A DNA stretch of 64,000 nucleotides from Allomuricauda sp. Lineage in GTDB: Bacteria; Bacteroidota; Bacteroidia; Flavobacteriales; Flavobacteriaceae. Below are positions 23,940 to 33,626 of this stretch, in pieces (the first letter of the stretch is position 1; each line of letters starts with the position of its first letter). The stretch lies in contig NZ_JACESV010000001.1 in the NCBI RefSeq assembly GCF_013911645.1, forward strand, positions 434,001-498,000, in the 5' to 3' direction. The notes under the pieces were generated by a model. It was not told the DNA's origin. It was given only the letters and a program-made list of their open reading frames with translations, and searched no databases. A program made the position numbers and the translations under genes.

Positions 23940-26549
23940 ATGACCAACCTCAAACCATTTCTTTGTTTCTGTTTATTTTTTTTTACTGCACTTTCTCATT
24001 CTCAATGGACACCTACACCGGGGCCTGAGGGTGGGGCTACTGGTGATATTATCAAAGTGAACAATACGTTACTGGTGATTTCTTCGTATACAATTCATTC
24101 TTCTACAAATAATGGGGAATCATGGACCCAAAGTATTTCTGGTCTACCGGAAGATGGCGGGGCAACTAGTTTAACTACTGATGGCAATACTATTTATGTT
24201 GCTTTGGTCGGAAACGGTATTTATAAATCAACAGATGAAGGAAATTCTTGGGTTCCCGCAAATAAAGATATTGAGGACCTTACATTTTACAAGGTATTTG
24301 CCAATGGTACCACAATTTATGGTGGTACGGATACAGGTGTAATATATCGATCTCTTGATTCAGGAGAAAATTGGACAGTTTGGAGTACTGGAGTTACAGG
24401 TTATCAAGTCAGCGATTTTGTAGTATTTAATTCCAAAGTATATGTAGGCACACTAGACGGGGTTTTCGAAAATGATGGTAATAGCGATATCTGGACACAA
24501 GTGGACATACCAGGACTTACCCATGGCGCATGGTCTTTAACAACTCAAAACGGAATATTGTATGTTGGAGGTATTGGTGAAGTATATGTTTCTAATGATA
24601 ATTTGAGTACATGGGTAGCAATGAACACCGGGAACGCAAGTATTTCAGACCTAATTTCCATACAAAATACTGTATATGCTGTTGGTGGGTCACGTTCATA
24701 TTTTTATTCAAACGATAATGGAGCCACTTGGAGTGAGGTCTCGGTTTTGTCCCCTGACAATTATAGCATTTTGAAGTCTTTATTAATATCAAATGGGAAA
24801 ATAATGGTCAGCTCTACTTCTGGTAACTATGAATCATTGGATAATGGTATGTCTTGGACATGGAACAATACAGGCATAAAAACACAAAACATTACAACTT
24901 TTGCTTCAAATGATTACTACCTTTTTACAGGTACTGGAGGTAATGGGCTGTTCCGTTCTGCTGACAATGGTGTCTCCTGGACCGCTATTAATTCAGGGAT
25001 TGAAGGGCAAAATGCATCATCAATCTATGAAACAATAAAAGTAGACAATACTCTTATTATTGCCACCGGTGGAGGTGTGTTCTTATCCAATGACAATGGT
25101 GATAATTGGGAAAAAAAGATAAATCCAGGTGTCAATATCGCTACCTCGGCATTGGATTACTCTAATGGTGTTTTAGCCTCTGGCGTACAGGGAGATGGCA
25201 TCTATTTGTCCTACGATTTGGGCGAAACCTGGAATATTATCGTTCCCGAAGGCCTTGAACCAGATGAAACTTATGTAAGCATTGCTCTAGAAGGGTCTAC
25301 CATGCTGCTAAATTCTGGGAATAATGAGGTTTATTTGTCAACCGATTTGGGACAAAGCTGGAGTCCAATTACCACATTGGAGAATTCTATTTTTATTGAA
25401 GATATCGAAATTGCCGATGGTATCCTTTTTGTTTCGGACAGTCAAGGTCTCCATAAATCATCTGATATGGGCCAAACTTGGACCACCTATCAAAATACGG
25501 ACTATAGCATAGTAGAGAACATTACGGTTGAGGGAGATGTTCTGTATTTGGCGACACGAAAAGGTTTCAAGGCCACAACTATAGATCAAGATGTATGGTA
25601 TTCGTTCACCGACGGTATGGGAAACCTTGGCACTACCAGTATTTTCCTTAATAATGGACAATTGTTCGCTGGCACTTATAGATTTAGTGTTTGGTCTAGA
25701 CCTGTATCCGAAGTAGTGGTTCCTTTTCCTGATGATGACAATGACGGCGTTGCCAATGCGGATGATCTTTGCCCCAATACTTACCCAGACATAGCGGTTA
25801 ATGAAGATGGTTGTGATTTTATAGCTATTGACGCGTTAAGCGTTGTTGGTAAATCACCGTCATGCCCTAATGTGGATAATGCCAGAATAGAAGTGGGCGC
25901 CACCCTATCCGGTTATGCTTTTGATATCAGTTTGGAAGGTGAAGGAATTAGTGAAAGCTTCGAAAATGTAAGTCTGGAAGTCAATTTTATATTGGATAAT
26001 CTTGCTCCCGGCTCATACAAAGTCATAGTTTCGATACCTGAAATACGTTATGAACAGTTATTTGGCCTCATCATAAATGAGCTCAACAATATATCGGGTA
26101 AGAGAAACAACGTGGATAAAAACTCCAAAACGGCTAAGTACATTGTTTCTGGAAGCAAGGAGTATGTGGTAAATGTCAATGGGCTTCAAAAAACCTATGT
26201 ATTTGATTCAGTCGATGAAAATGAAATTTTGATACGAAATTTACAAGATTCCAATACGGTTCATATATCAGGCAAGAGTGAATGTCAGGGAACCATAGAA
26301 GATAATCTTGCCTTGGAAACCGAAATGCAGGTCTACCCTACCATTACCTCGGGCATATTGTCCATCTCAGGAGAAACCACAATCAACCAAATAAACGTAT
26401 ACAACTCCATTGGCCAACTTGTATTAAGTAAAAAAATGAATTCCTTGAACAACAAAACCATTCATTTGGAAAACCAGTCTGCTGGATTTTATGTCGTTCA
26501 CTTGGTTGCTGAAGATGAAATCAAAAGATTTAAAATAATTAAACAATGA
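23940..26549 (+). CDS. Secreted BNR/sialidase-type repeat protein with T9SS sorting domain
   Basis: 869 residues. Signal peptide (FLCFCLFFFTALSHSQ). About eleven BNR-like units follow with the pattern S-x-D-x-G-x-S/T-W (STNNGESW, STDEGNSW, SLDSGENW, SNDNGATW, SADNGVSW, SNDNGDNW, SYDLGETW, STDLGQSW, SSDMGQTW), forming a beta-propeller of the sortilin/VPS10 class. Then a calcium-binding type segment DDDNDGVANADDLCPNT (about residue 595) and a T9SS type A sorting domain at the C-terminus (VYPTITSG ... NQINVYNSIGQLV ... GFYVVHLVAEDEIKRFKIIKQ). It is exported by the type IX system and probably surface-bound. Overlaps the lipoprotein gene by ATGA. Confidence 0.9.
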   Translation: MTNLKPFLCFCLFFFTALSHSQWTPTPGPEGGATGDIIKVNNTLLVISSYTIHSSTNNGESWTQSISGLPEDGGATSLTTDGNTIYVALVGNGIYKSTDEGNSWVPANKDIEDLTFYKVFANGTTIYGGTDTGVIYRSLDSGENWTVWSTGVTGYQVSDFVVFNSKVYVGTLDGVFENDGNSDIWTQVDIPGLTHGAWSLTTQNGILYVGGIGEVYVSNDNLSTWVAMNTGNASISDLISIQNTVYAVGGSRSYFYSNDNGATWSEVSVLSPDNYSILKSLLISNGKIMVSSTSGNYESLDNGMSWTWNNTGIKTQNITTFASNDYYLFTGTGGNGLFRSADNGVSWTAINSGIEGQNASSIYETIKVDNTLIIATGGGVFLSNDNGDNWEKKINPGVNIATSALDYSNGVLASGVQGDGIYLSYDLGETWNIIVPEGLEPDETYVSIALEGSTMLLNSGNNEVYLSTDLGQSWSPITTLENSIFIEDIEIADGILFVSDSQGLHKSSDMGQTWTTYQNTDYSIVENITVEGDVLYLATRKGFKATTIDQDVWYSFTDGMGNLGTTSIFLNNGQLFAGTYRFSVWSRPVSEVVVPFPDDDNDGVANADDLCPNTYPDIAVNEDGCDFIAIDALSVVGKSPSCPNVDNARIEVGATLSGYAFDISLEGEGISESFENVSLEVNFILDNLAPGSYKVIVSIPEIRYEQLFGLIINELNNISGKRNNVDKNSKTAKYIVSGSKEYVVNVNGLQKTYVFDSVDENEILIRNLQDSNTVHISGKSECQGTIEDNLALETEMQVYPTITSGILSISGETTINQINVYNSIGQLVLSKKMNSLNNKTIHLENQSAGFYVVHLVAEDEIKRFKIIKQ

Positions 26550-27241
26550 TAAAGTCCTTAATAAGTCAAGCTCTAGCTTTAATCATTTTATTGATGCTTG
26601 TAGGCGCATGCTCATCATCTTCATCAACTGAAGAGGTAGAAGTGATGCCCCCAGGTAAACCCAACGGGATTCTTCCAACAAATGGAGAAACTTGTTCTGA
26701 TTTTATCGAAGTCCCCCAAGATGAAACCAAAGCCATTATTCTTTTTACATGGGGCAGTGTCTCAAATGCAACCGGTTATGTTTTAGAGGTTTTTGATGGA
26801 AACGTTATCCAGAATAGCATTAGTGCTTCCAGAACAGATGTAGAAGCTACTTTGGACAAAGGTAAATCCTATACATGGACCGTGACCGCGGAAAATAGTG
26901 CAGGTCAAACAAAAAGCGATACAATGTCCTTTACCACTCCAGGTGAATCTGTTGCCAATTATGCGCCCTATGCGGCAGAAATAAGTACCGAGTTTAAAAG
27001 TGAAACTTCCGAACTAATAGTTTCTTGGTCAGGTAGTGATCAAGATGGTGACGCCCTAACATACAATATACTTGTAAAAGATAGCAAGGGTATAGACGTA
27101 GTGAACCAAACTGGTATGGCCGAAACTACCTTGGATCCCATTGTAGTTAATCTAGGAGAAACGTATAGCATTAGTGTTAAAAGTATAGATGGTTTTGGCA
27201 ATTTTTCAATATCTGTTAGCTCAATCACCATAAAAAACTAA
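26546..27241 (+). CDS. Fibronectin type III-like lipoprotein
   Basis: 231 residues. Lipobox MLVGAC (C22), then a Ser-rich linker. Two FN3-like repeats: residues about 40-130 (ILFTWGSVSNATGYVLEVFDG ... YTWTVTAENSAGQTKSD) and 140-231 (LIVSWSGSDQDGDALTYNILVKD ... YSISVKSIDGFGN). Start overlaps the stop of the BNR protein by 4 bp, so it is likely an outer-membrane partner or anchor for that protein. Function not known. Confidence 0.82.
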   Translation: MIKSLISQALALIILLMLVGACSSSSSTEEVEVMPPGKPNGILPTNGETCSDFIEVPQDETKAIILFTWGSVSNATGYVLEVFDGNVIQNSISASRTDVEATLDKGKSYTWTVTAENSAGQTKSDTMSFTTPGESVANYAPYAAEISTEFKSETSELIVSWSGSDQDGDALTYNILVKDSKGIDVVNQTGMAETTLDPIVVNLGETYSISVKSIDGFGNFSISVSSITIKN

Positions 27242-27326
27242 CTCCCCTGGCTATAAAGTTAATGTAGTATAATTAATTCAATTATGTACATTTCCTAATG
27301 TTGATGTAATTCCAAAAAGTGCATTA

Positions 27327-28172
27327 TTACTTTTTGTTGACATTTACCAGCTTATCATCGTTCCACTCGCCACCAGCGACCACATCGCCCTCTGCATCGT
27401 AAAACTTACCGGTTCCGCTACGCTTGTCATCCTCCCACTCGCCTGTGTATTTTTCGCCATTGGGCCAATAGTAGCTACCAAAACCACTGCGTTTATCGTT
27501 TTTATAGTTGCCCACGTAATATTCGCCATCGGGCCAATAAAAAGTACCTTCGCCATGTCGCTGATTGTTTTGCCATTCGCCTTCGTACCTGCTCCCTGTA
27601 TCCAACAAAGCAACGCCGAAGCCATGGGCTTTACCATCTTTAACTTGACCGATGTAGTGCATTTGACTTCCTTTTTTACTCTTAAATGTAAGGTACTCCC
27701 CAAACGATTTTTGTTGGAGCTGCTTTTTTAAACGGGCCAATTGCACCTTGGTCTTTTCCAAGGAAAAACTAAGGGAATCATATTTTCTAACGGCCAATTC
27801 CTCGTTCCAACCGGAAGCGGGGACCGTATCTTGCTCGTCTACTGTACTGTTTTGAATAGCATATACACCGGTATTGGTATTTCTCAGCTTTTCTGCCAAT
27901 GCAATCCGCAACGGAATTACCCTATTGTTTTCCTCTTTGAAATTAATGGCGGCATTATAGGAATCAATGGCCGTGTTATAATCACCTTGAAGCAACAAGG
28001 AGTCTATCTCCGTTAATTGTTCATACGCGTTAAGCTTTTCCGAAATGATTTTATTTTCCTCCGCAGCTTGGGCAAATTCTTTTTGCAACTTGATGGATTT
28101 GCTTACGAAGAACAGCATTCCCGCCGTAACAAGGGCCAAAAGAACAAAGGGAAGGTATTTCTTTATTTTCAT
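27327..28172 (-). CDS. Membrane-anchored MORN repeat protein
   Basis: 281 residues. N-terminal membrane anchor (about residues 7-24), coiled coil (28-60 and 130-160), then four MORN repeats of 23 residues (YIGQVKDGKAHGFG, YEGEWQNNQRHGEG, YVGNYKNDKRSGFG, YTGEWEDDKRSGTG) near the C-terminus. MORN repeats are flat beta-sheet modules that often bind membranes or proteins. Last gene of a likely three-gene operon with the DUF2490 gene (33 bp upstream) and the 643-residue protein. Confidence 0.87.
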   Translation of the reverse strand: MKIKKYLPFVLLALVTAGMLFFVSKSIKLQKEFAQAAEENKIISEKLNAYEQLTEIDSLLLQGDYNTAIDSYNAAINFKEENNRVIPLRIALAEKLRNTNTGVYAIQNSTVDEQDTVPASGWNEELAVRKYDSLSFSLEKTKVQLARLKKQLQQKSFGEYLTFKSKKGSQMHYIGQVKDGKAHGFGVALLDTGSRYEGEWQNNQRHGEGTFYWPDGEYYVGNYKNDKRSGFGSYYWPNGEKYTGEWEDDKRSGTGKFYDAEGDVVAGGEWNDDKLVNVNKK

Positions 28173-28205
28173 GCGTTAAATGCTTGGTTCACTATTTAAT
28201 ACGAT

Positions 28206-29036
28206 TTAATCGGTCAAATGGATGTCTGGCAACTTATTTTTTACCCTCCTAAAGTCCGGTGAGTAGTACATGTGAAAGCGCAACGTCCACCCTTGTTGAT
28301 AATATCCGCCATTGTACCGCTCTTGGCCTTGGGAATACAAAACACCCGCTGCAAAGGTTAAACGAGGTGTTACAATGTAGCCCACAGTGGTAGTTAAACG
28401 AAGGTCCTCCATGGGACTGGCCACCACTTCCTTGCCACTTTGCATAATTAATTCCGCCTCCGGTGCAACGTAAAAAGTCTTGGGGCTCAGTTTGGTGTTG
28501 TTCAATGGGATTTTTGCCCGGAACATATAGCGCCAACGATTCCTGAATATGTAGTCGCTATCCTCTGCAAAGCCTTGGGTCCAACGATGTTCTATTCGGA
28601 TGCGGTGATACAGCATGGCCGAATAAAAGGGCATGGCAAATTGGTATTGGTGCCAAATACGCCATTCGGGAACTACATTTCTATCTTCCGATTCTTCATC
28701 TGTGTTAAAGTTAATGCGCACTACCCCACCCAATCGAAAATTGGTCTTTTTGTTAAAAATATACCCAATGGCATGTCGGTTATAAATTTGACCTATCTGT
28801 CCTATAAAAGGGGTGTTTTTGGTTTCTTGAAACCTAAAATGGGTCTGGGCATCCCAAAAGAACCGTTTTCCTATTCTAATGTTCCCATACGTATTGATCC
28901 AAACCTTGGTTTTGGGATCCTTGTACTGCGATGTTTCGGGCAAAACCTCTGGTTCCGACTCTTGTGCGTAAACAGTACCAACAAATCCGAAAATCATCAA
29001 AACAACCGCCAAAAAGCTACTTCTGAAACTCACCAT
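28206..29036 (-). CDS. DUF2490 family outer-membrane protein
   Basis: 276 residues. Signal peptide ending VYA (cleaved near residue 24). Core WINTYGNIRIGKRFFWDAQTHFRFQE ... WRIWHQYQFAMPFYSAMLYHRIRIEHRW matches DUF2490, proposed to be a beta-barrel of the outer membrane. Aromatic-rich alternating strands support a barrel. It starts 2 bp before the stop of the 643-residue gene upstream. Function not known. Confidence 0.8.
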   Translation of the reverse strand: MVSFRSSFLAVVLMIFGFVGTVYAQESEPEVLPETSQYKDPKTKVWINTYGNIRIGKRFFWDAQTHFRFQETKNTPFIGQIGQIYNRHAIGYIFNKKTNFRLGGVVRINFNTDEESEDRNVVPEWRIWHQYQFAMPFYSAMLYHRIRIEHRWTQGFAEDSDYIFRNRWRYMFRAKIPLNNTKLSPKTFYVAPEAELIMQSGKEVVASPMEDLRLTTTVGYIVTPRLTFAAGVLYSQGQERYNGGYYQQGWTLRFHMYYSPDFRRVKNKLPDIHLTD

Positions 29037-29038
29037 GC

Positions 29039-30970
29039 CTATTGATTTTTAGAAGTTGATTGCTCCTTTAAGAGTTTCAGTATCTCTTTGGGGCGTTTTT
29101 CCTTTCGTAGCTTACGTTCCAATTTTCTGGTGTCCTTATCCCGTAAATCCAATATGCTTTGATTGGTATAGATAATTTCATTGTTAAGGCTGTCCGCATT
29201 GTCACATTGCAGTTCTTGGGTTATCGTTGTAAGGAAATAAGGAACCAAAATGTTCTCGTATGCATTTACGATTCGCTTTTTTACCTCTTCTTCCATAACA
29301 TTTGCCATAAAAGGGTTCCAAACGGCATCGGTATATTTCTTTTGGATTTCTTCGCTACGCTGTGGAAGCTCCTTAATCGTAATGGCGAGTGCGTTGAGTT
29401 GCGAAAGACAATTTTTCGCCTCTTTTCCATATTCCAATTTTTTGTTCGGGTTTTTAATGGAGGCATATTCGGTCAATGCACTATCTGCTACATTTTGGAG
29501 TTGTTCCACTGCTTTTCGGAAATTTTGCGGAAACTTTTCGGGAAGTGAATCAACTTGTTTTTCCAAGCTGTTGTTCAATGCGATGAGCTCTTCCTCCAGC
29601 CCGTTCAAAATTTGCAACTGTTCATCATTGGTCAGCCTTGAGGCCAGCGATCCTTTTATGTATTCCAAGCTCATCTTGGCATAGGTGGCCATGGCGGCTG
29701 CGGACAGTAAATCATCACTTTCATAACCAAATTCCTCGGAGCTTGGTAGGCTAAAGGTTCGTTGCCCGCCTTTTTCATCGGCAACAACAATTTCCGTATT
29801 TGGTTTTCCTTTGGGCCACAATCCCTGCATCATGTCCGGAATTTTTAGGTGCTGTACAATTTCATGCTCTTTGTACCCTGCCAAAGTTCCCAAAGGCTCC
29901 AAAAAGTCGTTGTGTATTTTTTCGGCAACATTGTAATAGAAAAACGCTTCCGGGTCGGTACGCTTTACAATGTTCAAGTGGCTGTTATCTAAAATGGCAT
30001 TACTTAAATCCGACGCTATTTTGTAATCCGATGCAATTTGCTCCAACATGTTATTTTGAAGGGAGTCCAACGGGTAGTATGGCACCTTTACTTTCATATT
30101 GGTTTCAAAATCCGGTGAACCCAAATGATCGAAGACCTCACTTATTTTTTTATAATAGCCATTGTTCTGTTCCAGCAATCGGGATATATGGCTTTTTTCT
30201 TTATCGTTGTCCAAAACCGCACCCAACAAAGCAATGTATTGGGCGTTTAGCTGAATGGTTTTATAGTTGGATGCATGGGTATCGAATAATGAAACCGCTT
30301 TGGATGTGCCGCCTAAAACTATTTGGATACGGCGGAGCAACCCATCCTCAAAAAACCAATTTTCGGTGTCCTCAACGTTTTCTGTGGCATAGAACGACCA
30401 TTCGTCATGGGCCAGACCGTCTCTCAACAGCCTTCCGACCAGCACACTGCTATCGTTTTCTATTTGAAAACTTTGTTGCGGCACTCCTTCATCAAAAGAA
30501 ATGCTGCTCTTAAAAAGTATTTTTTCAATTTCAGAATCCTTGATTTGATTAATGGTGTATGTCCATGTGCCATCCGGTTTGCCCTTAACAAGGCTGCCCT
30601 TCCCTATTTCTTGTACACCGCTTACCAAAACCCTGTATTGGTAGCCCACCACTTGGCTTTGGCTATTGGTTTGGTAGGCACCAAATTCAAATTGCCATGG
30701 TCCATGGGCGATGGCCTTATCAAAAGCTCCCGAAAAACGAAACGTATTGTCCGTATTTTGCACAAGAGTCTCAAGATTGGATCGCTCTAACTCAAAATCA
30801 CCATCAAAAATGGTATCAAGGTCGGAAATAGTGTATTGGTAAACCGCTTTTCCCGAATAAGGCCCCACTCGAAGAGGTCCTTCGTACGTTTTGAGTTCTT
30901 GACCATATGTGTGGAGCGTTAACGCCAAAAAGAAAAATACCGGGAAAAGCCTTTTTTTAGAGGGCTGCAT
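29039..30970 (-). CDS. Hypothetical exported protein (643 residues)
   Basis: Signal peptide (VFFFLALTLHTYGQ). The N-terminal part (about residues 24-250) is made of beta-like repeats of the toxin-antitoxin/MORN style (YSGKAVYQY, IFDGDFELE, HGPWQFEFG, DGTWTYTI, HDEWSFYATEN), while residues 330-640 are helical, ending in a long charged coil (LRDKDTRKLERKLRKEKRPKEILKLLKEQS). No family is recognised. First gene in the operon with DUF2490 and MORN proteins. The mixture suggests an envelope or outer-membrane scaffold role, which is inference. Confidence 0.75.
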   Translation of the reverse strand: MQPSKKRLFPVFFFLALTLHTYGQELKTYEGPLRVGPYSGKAVYQYTISDLDTIFDGDFELERSNLETLVQNTDNTFRFSGAFDKAIAHGPWQFEFGAYQTNSQSQVVGYQYRVLVSGVQEIGKGSLVKGKPDGTWTYTINQIKDSEIEKILFKSSISFDEGVPQQSFQIENDSSVLVGRLLRDGLAHDEWSFYATENVEDTENWFFEDGLLRRIQIVLGGTSKAVSLFDTHASNYKTIQLNAQYIALLGAVLDNDKEKSHISRLLEQNNGYYKKISEVFDHLGSPDFETNMKVKVPYYPLDSLQNNMLEQIASDYKIASDLSNAILDNSHLNIVKRTDPEAFFYYNVAEKIHNDFLEPLGTLAGYKEHEIVQHLKIPDMMQGLWPKGKPNTEIVVADEKGGQRTFSLPSSEEFGYESDDLLSAAAMATYAKMSLEYIKGSLASRLTNDEQLQILNGLEEELIALNNSLEKQVDSLPEKFPQNFRKAVEQLQNVADSALTEYASIKNPNKKLEYGKEAKNCLSQLNALAITIKELPQRSEEIQKKYTDAVWNPFMANVMEEEVKKRIVNAYENILVPYFLTTITQELQCDNADSLNNEIIYTNQSILDLRDKDTRKLERKLRKEKRPKEILKLLKEQSTSKNQ

Positions 30971-31328
30971 TATGTAGAAATTACAGGTTAGTTGATAGTC
31001 ACAATAAGCTACGAAACCAATAAACCTTTTGGATGATAAATGCTTTAGCTTTTTTTGATTTCCCTGATTTTTTATTAAAAAATTGAGTGTTTGATAAATT
31101 TTTAAATATTTATGGTCCTTGCTTTTATATTCAATGGTTTCCTACACCTTTTTAATGAGACATGAAATGGTAAAATAATTAGTTATGCATTGTTTTTTTT
31201 TTCATAAGCATAGCTTTTAAGGATTTTTAGGAAACGGTATCCCGTAAACAGTCTTACTGATCCACGTCATAAATCATGAAGTTCCAATCTCTTAATTTTA
31301 AGTGCATTTTTCTCAAAATTATATACTT
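30971..31328. other. AT-rich intergenic region
   Basis: Divergent promoter region between the 643-residue gene and the small membrane protein gene. T-rich stretches and no long repeats; no gene or clear promoter box identified. Confidence 0.4.
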
Positions 31329-31652
31329 ATGACAGCAACGGAAGGAAAAAAAGGCAGACTATTATATTGGATACTGATAGTGTTGGCCATTATTATCGGG
31401 ATTATTTTTTACGGTGGTTTCACCAATGATTTCAGCATGAAATTTTTATTGTTCTTCTCTGGCGTGCCATTTTTATTGTTCGTGTCTGGAGCATTTGGGT
31501 TGTTGTGGCCTAAGCTAAAACCATCCGGAGAGGAAAGCTACATCATCCACTCCTTGGTGTTGGGCCTTATATTTTTTGTACTGTTCCTACTCCACGTTTG
31601 GGTGATTTTACCACTCATTTGTCCAGAGTTCAGGGATTGTTTGGATATATAG
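31329..31652 (+). CDS. Small multi-pass membrane protein
   Basis: 107 residues from the ATG at 31329 (the frame is open further upstream but without support). Three hydrophobic segments: LLYWILIVLAIIIGIIFYGGF (residues 11-31), FLLFFSGVPFLLFVSGAFGLLW (38-59) and LVLGLIFFVLFLLHVWVILPLI (75-96). No known domain. Single gene between the divergent 643-residue gene and the convergent YdeI gene. Confidence 0.72.
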   Translation: MTATEGKKGRLLYWILIVLAIIIGIIFYGGFTNDFSMKFLLFFSGVPFLLFVSGAFGLLWPKLKPSGEESYIIHSLVLGLIFFVLFLLHVWVILPLICPEFRDCLDI

Positions 31653-31661
31653 GCCTTGCCT

Positions 31662-32285
31662 TTATTTATCATGCAGCCCTAGTCCCTTGAAAATTCTTGG
31701 GGTATGTTTTTCAATTCTGGCCTCACGGGTCTTGGATTGTTTGGCACTGGAAAAGTATAGCAGATACCCTTTCTGTCTTCCAGGTGTTAAGGCGTTAAAA
31801 GCTGCTTTGAGTTCGGGGTCTCCATCCAAACGCTTTTGAAATTCCTTTGGAATCTCATATTCCGATGCTTTTTTAAAATCAACCTTCAGTCCTGCTTTCT
31901 CCACCTCAATGGCCTCGAACATATAGGTTTTTAAAACGGGCTCAAGGGCAGCAATCCGTTCAATATCGGTAAATCGGATTACCCTACCGGATTGGGTGTT
32001 CTTCCCTGGTTTCTCCAGAATTTTATGGTCATCCTTCAACAGGGCACCTTTAAAAAAACTTAACGTACAATTGTCTTTGAATGCAGCCACCATAAGAATA
32101 TTGCTACCGTTGTGGGTGTAGCAGGGCACGCCCCATTTTCGCTCTTCGCTAAGCCCACAGTCCAGTACTGCCCTTCTCAAATATTTCAACTCTCCTTGCC
32201 AATTGTGCACCTTGCATTCCGGAGTGCCGCCCAAGGCACAGCGACCACAGCCTTCCTGTAAATAAGCGTCGATTTCGGGATTCAT
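31662..32285 (-). CDS. YdeI/OmdA family protein (DUF1801 plus OmdA-type tail)
   Basis: 207 residues. DUF1801-like middle with EERKWGVPCYTHNGSNILMVAAFKDNCTLSFFKGALL and a C-terminal OmdA-type segment TPGRQKGYLLYFSSAKQSKTREARIEKHTPRI, the YdeI signature. The N-terminal end has a CGRCALGGTPECKVHNW Cys cluster. Homologues take part in resistance to peptides or solutes, but a biochemical activity is not established. Overlaps the VOC gene by 4 bp. A close paralogue is at 32655-33236. Confidence 0.85.
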   Translation of the reverse strand: MNPEIDAYLQEGCGRCALGGTPECKVHNWQGELKYLRRAVLDCGLSEERKWGVPCYTHNGSNILMVAAFKDNCTLSFFKGALLKDDHKILEKPGKNTQSGRVIRFTDIERIAALEPVLKTYMFEAIEVEKAGLKVDFKKASEYEIPKEFQKRLDGDPELKAAFNALTPGRQKGYLLYFSSAKQSKTREARIEKHTPRIFKGLGLHDK

Positions 32286-32635
32286 AAATGTGTCAATAGA
32301 TTAATGGTGGCGCCGTTTGGGTCTTTTACAAAGAACCGTCTAACGCCCCAATCTTCATTTGTTGGCCCATAAACCACTTCGTGCCCCAACTTCTTTGCTC
32401 GTTCGTACATTTGGTCCACATCGGGTATTTCAATGGACAGAAAAATCGCTGTATTGTCCGGTTTTGTGGCTTCTTCATTCTTAAAAATATTGATTTGGGC
32501 CATTGGATTTTCTTTGGAGGCAAACGTTATGATCCACCCAAGGTCCATGGCTAACTCCATCCCCAAGAAATCCAGATAAAACGCCTTGCTCGCTTCCAGA
32601 TCATCGGAATACATATTGGGAACAATTCTTCGCAT
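32282..32635 (-). CDS. VOC family protein (glyoxalase/bleomycin resistance fold)
   Basis: 117 residues from the ATG at 32635 (MRRIVPNMYSDDLEASKAFYLDFLGMEL). A longer frame reaches 32683, but it would overlap the upstream gene, and the VOC fold begins at MRRIVPN. Two beta-alpha-beta units: the first ends FLGMELAMDLGW, the second VDQMYERAKKLGHEVVYGPTNEDWGVRRFFVKDPNGATINL. Family members bind a metal or small electrophile; a substrate cannot be assigned. Part of the ArsR-AHSA1-DoxX-YdeI run. Confidence 0.85.
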   Translation of the reverse strand: MRRIVPNMYSDDLEASKAFYLDFLGMELAMDLGWIITFASKENPMAQINIFKNEEATKPDNTAIFLSIEIPDVDQMYERAKKLGHEVVYGPTNEDWGVRRFFVKDPNGATINLLTHL

Positions 32636-32654
32636 GGTCTTTTTTGTTGATGGT

Positions 32655-33236
32655 TTACATTTCGTTATATCCTTTCCCTTCAAAAATTTTGGGGATGGAC
32701 TTCTCTACTCTCGATACACGGGTTTTGGATTGTTTGGCTTGTGAAACATATAGCATGTACCCGCGTTGGCGTCCTGGGGTCAATGCTTCAAAAGCGGTCT
32801 TAAAATCTGCATCGGTATCCAGTTTGTTTTGAAGCTCTTCAGGCATATCAAATTCAGAAGTTTTCTTCATTTTGACTTCCAAACCAGTTTTTTCTACCTC
32901 AATGGCTTCATAAATGTAGGTTTTCAACACTTTTTCCATATTCAAAATCTCCTTCACATTGGTAAATCGAATCTGGCGGGCCGATTGCACATTTTTGGTC
33001 TGTTGAATCAAAATTCCTTCGGTATCCTTCAGCAAAACACCCTTATGAAACAACAGCGCACAATACTCCTTAAATCCATGGATCAAGACCATATTGCTCC
33101 CATGAAACGTGTAACAGGGCACACCCCACTTAAGTGTTTCGGTAAGGCCCGTATCGAGGACTATTTTACGCAATTGTCGATAGGCTTCCTGCCATTGGGT
33201 TGGTTTTTCAAAGAAGAAATCAACTTTTGGGTTCAT
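32655..33236 (-). CDS. YdeI/OmdA family protein, second paralogue
   Basis: 193 residues; the same order of motifs as the protein at 31662-32285 (LKWGVPCYTFHGSNMVLIHGFKEYCALLFHKGVLL; TPGRQRGYMLYVSQAKQSKTRVSRVEKSIPKI), with similarity evident along the whole length. It lacks the Cys cluster. Presence of two in one operon implies an ancestral tandem duplication with a VOC gene inserted between. The start is 4 bp from the stop of the frameshifted DoxX gene. Confidence 0.85.
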   Translation of the reverse strand: MNPKVDFFFEKPTQWQEAYRQLRKIVLDTGLTETLKWGVPCYTFHGSNMVLIHGFKEYCALLFHKGVLLKDTEGILIQQTKNVQSARQIRFTNVKEILNMEKVLKTYIYEAIEVEKTGLEVKMKKTSEFDMPEELQNKLDTDADFKTAFEALTPGRQRGYMLYVSQAKQSKTRVSRVEKSIPKIFEGKGYNEM

Positions 33237-33240
33237 GGAG

Positions 33241-33626
33241 TTATTGGTTTTGTGTTGTGATAACTTTTCTGCCAGCTGGTCTAAAATACCAAGAAATCAG
33301 GGTCAATGCCAATAACAAGGAAGGTCCAAAGAAATCGGCGGCCCCATCACCTACCGCCAAATGGGAAAAAATGGCCCCTGTCATTGTAAAAACAAAACCG
33401 GCATAGGCCCATTCCTTGAGTACGGGAAACTTGGGAATTAGAATGGCCACAACGCCCAAAAGTTTCCATACCCCGATAATATGAAGAAAGTACAACGGAT
33501 AACCCAAATGTTCCATCATTTCAACCTCCTCTTCCATCCAATTAATTGAACAATGCCCGTGGAGGTCATTCCCAGGGCCAGCCAAACGGTGGCAACCCAA
33601 TAGATAATTTTACTACGTTTTGCCAT
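33241..33626 (-). pseudogene. DoxX-like gene with a one-base frameshift
   Basis: The 5' part from ATG at 33626 encodes MAKRSKIIYWVATVWLALG ... TGIVQLI, the normal start of small DoxX-like proteins. At about 33537 the frame is lost: ATTGGATGGAAG has two bases between the Ile codon and the Met codon of MEEEVEMMEHLGYPLYFLH, where a homologue would have a full codon. The rest (four-helix bundle, IIGVWKLLGVVAILIPKF ... AYAGFVFTMTGAIFSHLAVGD) is intact in the shifted frame to the stop at 33241. Either a real mutation or a sequencing indel; all neighbours are intact. Confidence 0.75.

Noticed and set aside
32636..32683. Upstream extension of the VOC protein
   Set aside because: Overlaps the end of the upstream YdeI gene; the VOC fold starts at MRRIVPN.
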